Source of the DNA: Porphyromonadaceae bacterium
GTDB lineage: Bacteria > Bacteroidota > Bacteroidia > Bacteroidales > Paludibacteraceae
Direction of reading: 5' to 3'
Assembly (NCBI GenBank): GCA_012523295.1
Contig: JAAYIT010000371.1
Coordinates: forward strand, 1-36,327
Length of the DNA: 36,327 bases
This document shows positions 8,849 through 17,246 of this stretch, piece by piece. The notes beneath the pieces were generated by a model. That model was not told the origin of the DNA. It saw only the letters and a program-made list of their open reading frames with translations, and searched no databases. Position 1 is the first letter of the stretch. Every line of letters begins with the position of its first letter. The translations under genes were made by a program, and so were the position numbers.

Positions 8849-10900
8849 TTACCGGATAGCGATATTAAATATAAATGTTGCTTTGTATTGAATTCCGTTT
8901 TTAGTATATACCAACGCTTCGCGAATCGTGTATTTATCTCCCGTTTTACTTTTTCCGGGATATTGCCCAATGTTAAATTCAAACGTATCCGGATTGAATT
9001 CGGCAAAAACTTTGCTATCATTATCACTACCCCAGCCAATTACACTGCCGACACTGTCAAACCAAAATCCATGACCGTTAGCAGTTGTGTTATAAGACAA
9101 AGACTGATCAGGCTGAACTGCCGCGAATGCTATTTTCCCCTCAGTAGGAGGTTGTTTTGGCTGTAACATATAGGAGGAAATTTCAGACGGCTGCATCACA
9201 AACGCGTTTGCAACCTGTGCTAAGTCTCCATTAGTGCTCAGACTAACCAATGTCCCTGAATAACTCGTTGCATCAGCAGCGAAAGATAAATTGTACGTGA
9301 ACGTAACATCTTTTGGCGTTTGATTGGGATCAATAACAATGCTTCCCAACAAATCAGTGTTTGTGAATTTGACGGTATAAGGCCATTGATCATCGTTGCT
9401 TTCTTTTTCATCCCAAGCATGCGCCAAATAGGAGGAAGGCGCGCCAAGCACAACAAACCACAATCTTTCGCAATTTGCAGGAATGGTAAAATTAACAACT
9501 TCAGCGGTTTTCCTATTCATCGCTCCGTATATTCTTTGTCCATTTTTTAGTAAAGCAACATATCCGTACCTCCAACCGGCTCTTGTAGTGCTCGAACTGT
9601 TGTATTTGGTAACTTTCACGGTCGTCTCCCCATCTCTGCATAATCCCGGATCTGCAGCTGCCAGTAGAGAACCAGGCATCAAGGCGACAAAATCAGTTGA
9701 TACAACAGTACCCACATCTGGCACATTCAGCGGTATAACATTATATCCTGTGGAGCCGGGACAATGACTATATGCTATCTGATATGTCCCATCCGATAAC
9801 GGATAAAGTTTACACGTATGTTTACCGATGTAATTTACTCCATTGCTTCGAATTCCGTCGATATCCCAAGTTACAAATCGTGTGGCTGCATCGTACATTT
9901 CAGCATTAAACTCATCAACAGAAATCTCTTTTATCCTCATAAATGTCTCCATTGGATCTTCCGGTTTTACGGATTCTCTCCACAATCTTCCAATAAAATC
10001 TTGGCCGTATTTTGCACTCCAATAATAATGGATAAAATAGCTCGCGTATCGTTGCCACTCGTGCCCAATATGGCGAAAATGATTATCCATATACACATTA
10101 AAATTGTAAGACTGAAATGCTTCTAATGGGTATGATTGATAGGATTGCCATTGAGCTGTTTGTTCCCAGAATCCATTCCCGCCGTTTCCTCCAAATCCGT
10201 ATCTGAATCCACGAGAAAGATCATCTGGGATCTGTCCGTTAGCTAACAAATCACAGTAAACCTGATACTGAAAACTATGCCCGATCTCATGTGCTATAGT
10301 TGACCCAACAGGTTTGCAAGTACTTGGATTTACCCAAAGCGCTCCAATAACATTATCATATCCTGCTCCGGTTGCAAGCCATTCTGTCTGATACAGTAGA
10401 TAAATTTGCATTTTATATTTGTCGAGGTTTGATTTACCAACTCCAACTTCCGCAAACTTTAGATCATTCACATTAATACTATAAAATGCTTCTGCTTTCT
10501 GAAGCAAATCATCAATATTGACACGCAAAGCCTCCGGGACATTAGCGTCATTTGGATTAAGTCCAAAACCGGCTTCCCAAAAGACAATAAAGTGTTCCGA
10601 TTGCTTGGATCTTACAAAAGACCATTTACTATCGCTTCTCAGAAAGTCCATACTTTTGAAATCCTGAGGTTTGTAAAATTTATTGAAATCCTGCACGTCA
10701 GATTCATTCAAAATTACAACTTCTGAATCTTTTGGGACTTCAGGGTCCGGGTCCGGGTTTGGATTTGGATAAACAATATCTTCTTTCCCGCCACAAGCAG
10801 TGAATGACACTGCTGCAACGGTGAAAAAAACTAATAAAGATATTTTTAAGAATAAGCCAAAATAAATTGGCTTATACTTATTTTGAAATAATTTTGACAT
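8849..10900 (-). CDS. DUF6055-like putative zinc metalloprotease lipoprotein with DUF4859 tail
   Basis: The 683-aa protein has a long lipoprotein signal with lipid Cys36 (SFTAC) and a Pro/Asp-rich linker (NPNPDPDPEVP) that would hold it off the membrane. Residues about 75-350 contain an HExxH site, H204-E-I-G-H208, with E246 in FWEQTAQW as a plausible third zinc ligand. This is a gluzincin-like arrangement, and the region resembles DUF6055 proteins. Residues about 360-520 look like a beta-sandwich. Residues about 530-683 are a DUF4859 domain (GFWFDSVGSVIGWG at 611-624, then VFAEF and FNIGQYPG), the same module found three times in the next-upstream lipoprotein. It sits in the PUL with 12-13 bp gaps. 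I infer a surface protease acting on the protein part of a glycoprotein. Family membership and activity were judged by motif only. Confidence 0.75.
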   Translation of the reverse strand: MSKLFQNKYKPIYFGLFLKISLLVFFTVAAVSFTACGGKEDIVYPNPNPDPDPEVPKDSEVVILNESDVQDFNKFYKPQDFKSMDFLRSDSKWSFVRSKQSEHFIVFWEAGFGLNPNDANVPEALRVNIDDLLQKAEAFYSINVNDLKFAEVGVGKSNLDKYKMQIYLLYQTEWLATGAGYDNVIGALWVNPSTCKPVGSTIAHEIGHSFQYQVYCDLLANGQIPDDLSRGFRYGFGGNGGNGFWEQTAQWQSYQSYPLEAFQSYNFNVYMDNHFRHIGHEWQRYASYFIHYYWSAKYGQDFIGRLWRESVKPEDPMETFMRIKEISVDEFNAEMYDAATRFVTWDIDGIRSNGVNYIGKHTCKLYPLSDGTYQIAYSHCPGSTGYNVIPLNVPDVGTVVSTDFVALMPGSLLAAADPGLCRDGETTVKVTKYNSSSTTRAGWRYGYVALLKNGQRIYGAMNRKTAEVVNFTIPANCERLWFVVLGAPSSYLAHAWDEKESNDDQWPYTVKFTNTDLLGSIVIDPNQTPKDVTFTYNLSFAADATSYSGTLVSLSTNGDLAQVANAFVMQPSEISSYMLQPKQPPTEGKIAFAAVQPDQSLSYNTTANGHGFWFDSVGSVIGWGSDNDSKVFAEFNPDTFEFNIGQYPGKSKTGDKYTIREALVYTKNGIQYKATFIFNIAIR

Positions 10901-10912
10901 TAATCAATGTTT

Positions 10913-12370
10913 TTAAGTTATACTGAATGTGATATTTAGAGTTACCTGACCTTCATTACAAAGTATAATCATCTTTGTGGTAACTGTACTTCCCGTGGCT
11001 GCGTTGTCGGTGTGATTTCCACCAAACAGGTAGAGTTCCGTACTATTATGTCCTATACTACACCAGACTATACCTTCAGCCCAAGTTCCCTGAGTTCCAT
11101 CCATTTTAAGCCAATACCCGGGAACATCCGCAGTGTAAGTCGGATCTACAATTGGATCCGGGATTTGATTGAGATATACTTTCAAATCGCCACTCGCAAT
11201 TGCTTTGTGTATCTGATAAGTTGTCATTTTGAAAGCATCACGCATAATGTCTTTTAAATCGACTCTGATACTTGCATAGTCATTGCTATACGGTTTTCTC
11301 AAATCCAGATCTCTCGTCAGTGACGTCGGATTACCGGCAGGTGGAGTTTCAGGATCGACATAACCAACTACATTTACGGTAATCTGAAGCATTTCAATTT
11401 TATTATTGGCCATTATTCCGTATTTTATTGTATAAGACTGACCTTCTGCAAGTTTATTCGGCATTTGACCTATACCTACTTTATTCGGCTGCATACCGTC
11501 ATCATACGTTGTGAAAACAGTAGCATTATCACCCCAAGAACCGACGAAACCTTCCAAATCATACCAAAATCCATTTTTGGTGGTGGTCTCCATTGAATAT
11601 GAACCATCTTTATTTACTCCTAAGAATTTTGCATCGGCAAGTGAAGTTACTCCTAAGTCACTCAATGTTCTTGGAAGATCAAATTCAAGTGAATCTTGAC
11701 TGTAATCGGTCTTCGGAGTAACGTTAATCGTCAGGTTCTGCGTATTAACTACCTCAGCCGTTACTTGACCGGGGGCATGAGAAAGAATGGTAATTGCTAC
11801 TGCTGCACGCTTTTCATTGTATTTCAGACATTCAATAATTTTTATTGTATCACCATCTACCAAGTGTCCGGGATACTGACCTATGTGGAACTCACCGGTT
11901 TCTGTGTTAAATTCAGCGAAGACCATTGCATCCGCTCCCCAGGTAGTTACATCGCCACTTGCATCCCACCAGTGCCCCCAAGGTGAATTTGTATTACTTG
12001 CTGAACCTACGTCGGCATGGGTAGTGCCCTGAATAGCAAATCCTTTCGCTTCAGGTGCTCCTGCTTCACCTTTGATTCCAGCCAATAATTGCTCTACAGA
12101 AATTCCAAAAAGTGTAGCAATTTTATCTGTTTCTATTGCCAACATCGTCCCATCGTAGGAAGTTTTGCTTATTGTTATATCTACCGTATAAGACAAAACC
12201 AAGTTTGCATTAATTCGTTCTTTTTCTGCTTTTGCAATGGAATCCTGCCGCTGTATTTCTGCGATTTCCTCCGGAGTTAAAACGTGCTCCTTCGAAAAAT
12301 CGATATTATCACCGCAACCGGTAAATCCTATAATCAATAAAGCAAGAACTGCTAAATATAAGCTTTTCAT
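10913..12370 (-). CDS. Surface glycan-binding lipoprotein with three DUF4859-like repeats
   Basis: The 485-aa protein has a short lipoprotein signal (FTGC, lipid Cys19), then a charged helical stretch (about residues 30-52) and three tandem beta-rich domains at about 60-196, 225-335 and 365-485. Each domain carries the same aromatic motif: GHWWDASGDVTTWG (132-145), GFWYDLEGFVGSWG (267-280) and GYWLKMDGTQGTWA (418-431). The first is followed by the DUF4859 hallmark FHIGQYPG, the second by the weaker VGIGQMPN. Its position directly after SusC and SusD is where SusE/SusF-type glycan-binding proteins are encoded, so I infer the same role. Repeat 3 has lost the IGQ motif. No enzymatic motif is visible. 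Confidence 0.75.
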   Translation of the reverse strand: MKSLYLAVLALLIIGFTGCGDNIDFSKEHVLTPEEIAEIQRQDSIAKAEKERINANLVLSYTVDITISKTSYDGTMLAIETDKIATLFGISVEQLLAGIKGEAGAPEAKGFAIQGTTHADVGSASNTNSPWGHWWDASGDVTTWGADAMVFAEFNTETGEFHIGQYPGHLVDGDTIKIIECLKYNEKRAAVAITILSHAPGQVTAEVVNTQNLTINVTPKTDYSQDSLEFDLPRTLSDLGVTSLADAKFLGVNKDGSYSMETTTKNGFWYDLEGFVGSWGDNATVFTTYDDGMQPNKVGIGQMPNKLAEGQSYTIKYGIMANNKIEMLQITVNVVGYVDPETPPAGNPTSLTRDLDLRKPYSNDYASIRVDLKDIMRDAFKMTTYQIHKAIASGDLKVYLNQIPDPIVDPTYTADVPGYWLKMDGTQGTWAEGIVWCSIGHNSTELYLFGGNHTDNAATGSTVTTKMIILCNEGQVTLNITFSIT

Positions 12371-12405
12371 TTTGTTTAATTATTTATAAGTTAACAATTA
12401 TTTTA

Positions 12406-14097
12406 TCATTTATATCCCTCATTTTGAACTAATGAGATATTGGCATCCATTGCTGCTTTAGGAATTGGGAAATAGTTCCAATGAGTTTCATTAGTGGCAT
12501 CTTTACAGAACCATGATTTTCCATTAAATACGTTTCTTCCGTCAGTCATTTTGAATCTGATCAAATCTTGACGTCTGTGGTGCTCACCGACAAACTCCCA
12601 AGCCAAATCATCCAACAATCCTCCTAAAATAATATCAGCGCCCCCTTCGTTCGTTACCACATATTTTTCAGGATCCCAGTTGGTGTGTCCTTCACTTGTG
12701 TATTCTCTATGGCCATAATCATAAACACTTCCGCCTTTAAGCTGATCAACCGTTCTCGTAGCATTAGCAGGTGCATCGAATGAGCGCTTTCTTACTTCTG
12801 TAATAAGATCTGCAGCCACTTGCTCATCTCTTTCTAAGCGGAGCAGGCATTCTGCTTTGATAAACAAGGCATCCGCATATCTGAAAAATGCGACATCATT
12901 TCCATATGTTCCTTTATTATCAGGATTGATTTGACTTTTTACAAAACGGAAACCCTCTTGTTGGTATGCTCCCGGATTATCAATTGAATGCACTGCTTGA
13001 GAATAATTCAAAACACCCTGACCGGCCCAATCATCTGCCGTAAAAGGTATAGGATCACCGGCTTGAGGAGTTATAGTTCCATCTGCATTCTCAACCGCAT
13101 AGCGCTGAACACCGCCTGCCCAGGTATATGCAAGGCGTTTGTCATTGACATCGTAACTGTCAATAAATTGAGGAACCGCACAGCTTCCATTCCATGGAGA
13201 ACCTGTATAGCCATATGCAGCTGCTCCAGCGCCTACCAAGCATTTGTTTACCAAATAATTATGTGATGCATTCAGGACATCAAGCGGTAAAGCAAATATA
13301 ACTTCAGGTGAAGAGGAAATATCATCTTGAAAATTATCTAAATAATTGGCTGCAAGACTAAACTTTCCTGCATCAATGATTTCATTAACTTCAATCAATG
13401 CTTTTTCAAAATAGTCATTACCTGTACCGTTCAAATAAACATTGTGATTCAGATATAATTTTGCAAGCACCATATTAGCTGCATACCGGTTCGGATAACC
13501 GTGTTTGTACTCTGTTCCAAGGTCATCTTTAATAGCATTCAGCTCGTCAACACAGAAGTCAAATATCTCTTTTGCTGTTTTTTGTTGAGGCAAATAACCT
13601 GCTTCTGTTTTTTGAGTTGTTTCCAACGGCACATTTCTAAATGCATCTAACAAAATGTAGTAATTCAATGCTCTTAAAAAACGCATTTGAGCCTGTTCAT
13701 TTCCGGTTTCGGGCAACACATCTAAACATTTGTTTGTATATCCGATCCCAACATAGGCATAATTCCAGAGTGGGTCAATATGTCCTTGGCTGTAGTTCCA
13801 TTTGTGTTTGTGCATCGGGATATACAAATCACCCCAACCGATTCCAATTCGTTTTGGCGTCATATATGTATCACAACATTCTTCATTCAAATCAAAATAT
13901 CCATTCCATCCCCAATACAAGAAACGTATCTGAGCATAAGCTTCACCCATCATGTAACCTACAATTTCGGGGTCATTCACATCAATGGTTTCGTCAGTCA
14001 AAATATCATACGGAGTTTCAGTCAAATCAGTACATGCTCCGAATGTCAACAGCAGACCAGCAAAGAGTCCTATAAATATGTTTTTCAAAATTTTCAT
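12406..14097 (-). CDS. SusD/RagB family outer-membrane nutrient-binding lipoprotein
   Basis: The 563-aa protein has a lipoprotein signal (LLTFGACTD, lipid Cys22) followed by the SusD N-terminus (TETPYDILTDETI). The TPR-like middle includes the family segment RFLRALNYYILLDAFRNVPL, and the C-terminal SusD signature appears as FFRYADALFIKAECLLR and WEFVGEHHRRQDLIRF. SusD proteins cap the partner SusC barrel and deliver oligosaccharides. It lies 12 bp after susC and 35 bp before the DUF4859 lipoprotein gene. The length is normal for the family and nothing looks broken. Confidence 0.95.
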   Translation of the reverse strand: MKILKNIFIGLFAGLLLTFGACTDLTETPYDILTDETIDVNDPEIVGYMMGEAYAQIRFLYWGWNGYFDLNEECCDTYMTPKRIGIGWGDLYIPMHKHKWNYSQGHIDPLWNYAYVGIGYTNKCLDVLPETGNEQAQMRFLRALNYYILLDAFRNVPLETTQKTEAGYLPQQKTAKEIFDFCVDELNAIKDDLGTEYKHGYPNRYAANMVLAKLYLNHNVYLNGTGNDYFEKALIEVNEIIDAGKFSLAANYLDNFQDDISSSPEVIFALPLDVLNASHNYLVNKCLVGAGAAAYGYTGSPWNGSCAVPQFIDSYDVNDKRLAYTWAGGVQRYAVENADGTITPQAGDPIPFTADDWAGQGVLNYSQAVHSIDNPGAYQQEGFRFVKSQINPDNKGTYGNDVAFFRYADALFIKAECLLRLERDEQVAADLITEVRKRSFDAPANATRTVDQLKGGSVYDYGHREYTSEGHTNWDPEKYVVTNEGGADIILGGLLDDLAWEFVGEHHRRQDLIRFKMTDGRNVFNGKSWFCKDATNETHWNYFPIPKAAMDANISLVQNEGYK

Positions 14098-14109
14098 AAT
14101 ATGTGTGTT

Positions 14110-17100
14110 TTAAAAAGTTAACATTAAACCAACTGTAAATGAGCGTACTGTTGGGTATTTATCACGGTTGTCGATACCCGGAGCGAGAAAATAATTTGAT
14201 ACCTCAGGATCCAAACCTGAATATTGTGTTATACAAAACAGGTTTTGTCCTGATAAATAAACGCGTGCTCGCTGCAAGTAATTTCTAACCGCACTTGATA
14301 AAGGTAGATTATATCCCAATGTTGCATTTGTCAATTTTACAAAATCGCCATTTTCAATATGATCGCTCCAAACTCCTTGTGACATAGATTTAGCCAGCTG
14401 GACTTGAAGTTGTTCGCCAGTTTCAGGATCAATTACGGGTGCACCTGTATTGTCAATGGCTCCGTACCAATTAGCAGCAGACTTTAGGCGGTTGTATGCA
14501 ATGGAGTTGTTTTCATAAAATGCACGCTGAACGTTCAAAATCTTGAAGCCAAATTGTCCGGTAAATTGAAGTTCCATATCGAAATTTTTATAACGAAGCA
14601 CATTGTTCCAACCCGCATAAACTTGTGGCAATCCATTTCCCAGACGCTGACGATTCTTCATTTCATTCAAGTTTGTATCAAATTCTTTTAATATCCAGCC
14701 TCCATTTCCATCGGAAACTTCCACCATAACAAATCCATCTTTACTCACTCCGACTGATTTTAGTCCCCAGAAATCTCCCAAGCGATATCCAACCTCCATA
14801 GCATGAGTAGGAACCGAAATCGGATCACTTACACCTCCAACTTCCATGAAATTATCGGTTTCGTAAAGGTCATTTGACAGACTGAGCAATTTATTACTGT
14901 TGTGGGATATTGTAAATGTTGTATTCCACTCAAAATCATTCGTTTGTACAGGAATAGCGTGAACCAAGAATTCGATTCCCTTATTGCTCATCTGACCAAC
15001 GTTTGCACTTGTTGACCCAAACATATTGGGTGGTACAGGAACTGCGTAATCATATAATAAGTCAACTGTTTTTTTGCTGTAAATATCGATCGATCCATTC
15101 AATCTTTCGCCTAAAACTGTCCAGTCAATACCAAAATTCAATTCACTGGTTTTTTCCCATTTTAAATTCGGATTTGGATTTTGTGCTACTTTCAACGAAG
15201 GAGACCATTTGCCATCTATACTTAAATGTTTTCCCCATACATCATAATCAAAAGTGGTAAGCGAAAGGTATGAGCCACCGGGAATTACACCTGTAACTCC
15301 ATATCCTAATCGTAACCCAAGGTGATCTAACCAAGTGTATTGCTTCATAAAATCTTCGTTGCTTAGAATCCAGCCTGCAGAAGCCGATGGAAAAGTTCCC
15401 CACTTATGATTGGCTCCAAATTTTGACGAACCTTCTCTTCTGACACTCAACATTAAATTATATTTATTGTCATACCCATAACTTACACGCCCGAAAAATC
15501 CAATCAACTTGTTATCATTTTTATAAGAACCCATGCTCGCTAACTTGTCATCTTCTTCATCGGTCAGGATTGTTCCTTGATAAAGATTATTATACAAATA
15601 AGATTCTGAAGGGAAATTTCCATTACCGGCATTGAAACCATCATATACATTGTATAAATAGCTATATCCAATCAAAGGAACAATTCTGTGTTTTCCAAAT
15701 ACTTTTTCAAGTGTAGAAGTCAATTCTAAGTTTTCACTTTTACCGTTTGAAGAGGATTTTGAAGCCCAGCCTCTATTTTTCGCTGTTACCTGACTGTGAT
15801 ATTTACTTGTGTAGTAAGTTTGACCGGTCGAATTGTTTTCTTTCATAGAAAGCATCAAGTTGGTTTTCCAGCCTTTAATAGGTTCAACTGTAATATTTCC
15901 GGTCATTTGAGTATGATTTGATCGTGTATCCCCAATCAGTTCATTTTGAATAGCATAAGGATTATAATACTGGAAGCGACTGAACTCTTCATAATATGTT
16001 CCATCTTCATTGAAAATAGGAGAAGAAGGGTTATGAATTAACGCCTGACGATAAACATAACTGTTCTCGTTGTGTGAATTTCCGTGTCTTCCGTGAAGTA
16101 AATTAAAATTAAATCTAAGCACGTCATTCATTGTGTATTGTGAGAAGTCTAACTGCATCAATATATTCCGGTTATCACTTTTACGCATGATTCCTTCTTC
16201 ATTCGAATAAGTCACGTTAGCAGAATAAGTAGAAGATGCCGTACCTCCTTGCAGGCTAATGGAATGATTTTGTTTGTAGCCTGATTTTCTTGTTACAGCC
16301 TTTAACCAATCGGTTTCATATCCTTCATAAGGGAAGTTTGTACGTTTATAAATAATATCCTTCGTATCCATGAAATCAGAGGTTTTATACCAATTTGAGA
16401 AAGACACATACGAGGAATATGTGGCAGTGGCGGTTGACATTCGTTTACCTGTTTTAGTGGTAATAATGATTACGCCATTAGCTCCTCGAGTTCCATAAAT
16501 TGCAGCTGCAGAAGCATCTTTCAGCACATCAATAGAAGCGATATTATCCGGTGCAACTGTAGTCAACGAGCCTTCCACACCATCTACAAGGACTAATGGT
16601 GACACGCTGCCTTTGATGGTAGTTATCCCTCTAAGCATAATGCTGGAAGTAGCATTTGGATCTCCGGAAGATTTCGTAATACTAAGTCCGGCGATTTTAC
16701 CTTTTACCAATTCGGCGGCGTCTCCAATTTTACCAATTGTAAAATCTTCTGACTTGACACTCGAAATAGCACTGGTCACATCACCTTTTCTTTGAGTTCC
16801 ATATCCGATAACTACAATTTCATCCACCAGCCTAGCGTCTTCTGTCAGCGTAATGTCAATCTGTCTGTTGCTTCCTACCGGAATCTCCCTCGTGGCAAAA
16901 CCCACATAGGAAACTACTAAAACTGACTGTGAGCTTCTTACATTTAAACGGAATCTTCCGTTATTATCGGAAATTATTCCATTATTTGTCCCTTGCTCCA
17001 AAATACTGGCTCCGATAAGCGGATCGCCATTCTGGTCCGAAACAGTACCGCTTACGGTTACACTTTGACTTTGTTGAGCAATTTCATTTGCCAATCCAAC

Positions 17101-17220
17101 TGATTGATCAGGAACGGCAAATAAAGACATTACGCCGGTGCAGAAAAAAATTAACAAGACGTACTTATTAACTTTTAAAGCACTCTTACTAGAAATTAAT
17201 CTAATCAAATTTACATTCAT
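14110..17220 (-). CDS. SusC/RagA family TonB-linked outer-membrane transporter
   Basis: The 1036-aa protein begins with a signal segment (KVNKYVLLIFFCTGVMSLFA), then a carboxypeptidase-regulatory-like domain (VSGTVSDQNGDPLIGASILE, about residues 53-130). Next come a TonB-box-like stretch (VDEIVVIGYGTQRKGDVTSA), a plug domain with the SusC motif LKDASAAAIYGTRGANGVII, and a long 22-strand-type barrel ending in an aromatic strand (FTVGLMLTF). It imports oligosaccharides with the SusD protein, powered by TonB. It is 26 bp downstream of the GH127 gene. Length and ending are normal for the family. Confidence 0.96.
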   Translation of the reverse strand: MNVNLIRLISSKSALKVNKYVLLIFFCTGVMSLFAVPDQSVGLANEIAQQSQSVTVSGTVSDQNGDPLIGASILEQGTNNGIISDNNGRFRLNVRSSQSVLVVSYVGFATREIPVGSNRQIDITLTEDARLVDEIVVIGYGTQRKGDVTSAISSVKSEDFTIGKIGDAAELVKGKIAGLSITKSSGDPNATSSIMLRGITTIKGSVSPLVLVDGVEGSLTTVAPDNIASIDVLKDASAAAIYGTRGANGVIIITTKTGKRMSTATATYSSYVSFSNWYKTSDFMDTKDIIYKRTNFPYEGYETDWLKAVTRKSGYKQNHSISLQGGTASSTYSANVTYSNEEGIMRKSDNRNILMQLDFSQYTMNDVLRFNFNLLHGRHGNSHNENSYVYRQALIHNPSSPIFNEDGTYYEEFSRFQYYNPYAIQNELIGDTRSNHTQMTGNITVEPIKGWKTNLMLSMKENNSTGQTYYTSKYHSQVTAKNRGWASKSSSNGKSENLELTSTLEKVFGKHRIVPLIGYSYLYNVYDGFNAGNGNFPSESYLYNNLYQGTILTDEEDDKLASMGSYKNDNKLIGFFGRVSYGYDNKYNLMLSVRREGSSKFGANHKWGTFPSASAGWILSNEDFMKQYTWLDHLGLRLGYGVTGVIPGGSYLSLTTFDYDVWGKHLSIDGKWSPSLKVAQNPNPNLKWEKTSELNFGIDWTVLGERLNGSIDIYSKKTVDLLYDYAVPVPPNMFGSTSANVGQMSNKGIEFLVHAIPVQTNDFEWNTTFTISHNSNKLLSLSNDLYETDNFMEVGGVSDPISVPTHAMEVGYRLGDFWGLKSVGVSKDGFVMVEVSDGNGGWILKEFDTNLNEMKNRQRLGNGLPQVYAGWNNVLRYKNFDMELQFTGQFGFKILNVQRAFYENNSIAYNRLKSAANWYGAIDNTGAPVIDPETGEQLQVQLAKSMSQGVWSDHIENGDFVKLTNATLGYNLPLSSAVRNYLQRARVYLSGQNLFCITQYSGLDPEVSNYFLAPGIDNRDKYPTVRSFTVGLMLTF

Positions 17221-17246
17221 AAAGCTTTAATTATTTAAGGTTAATA

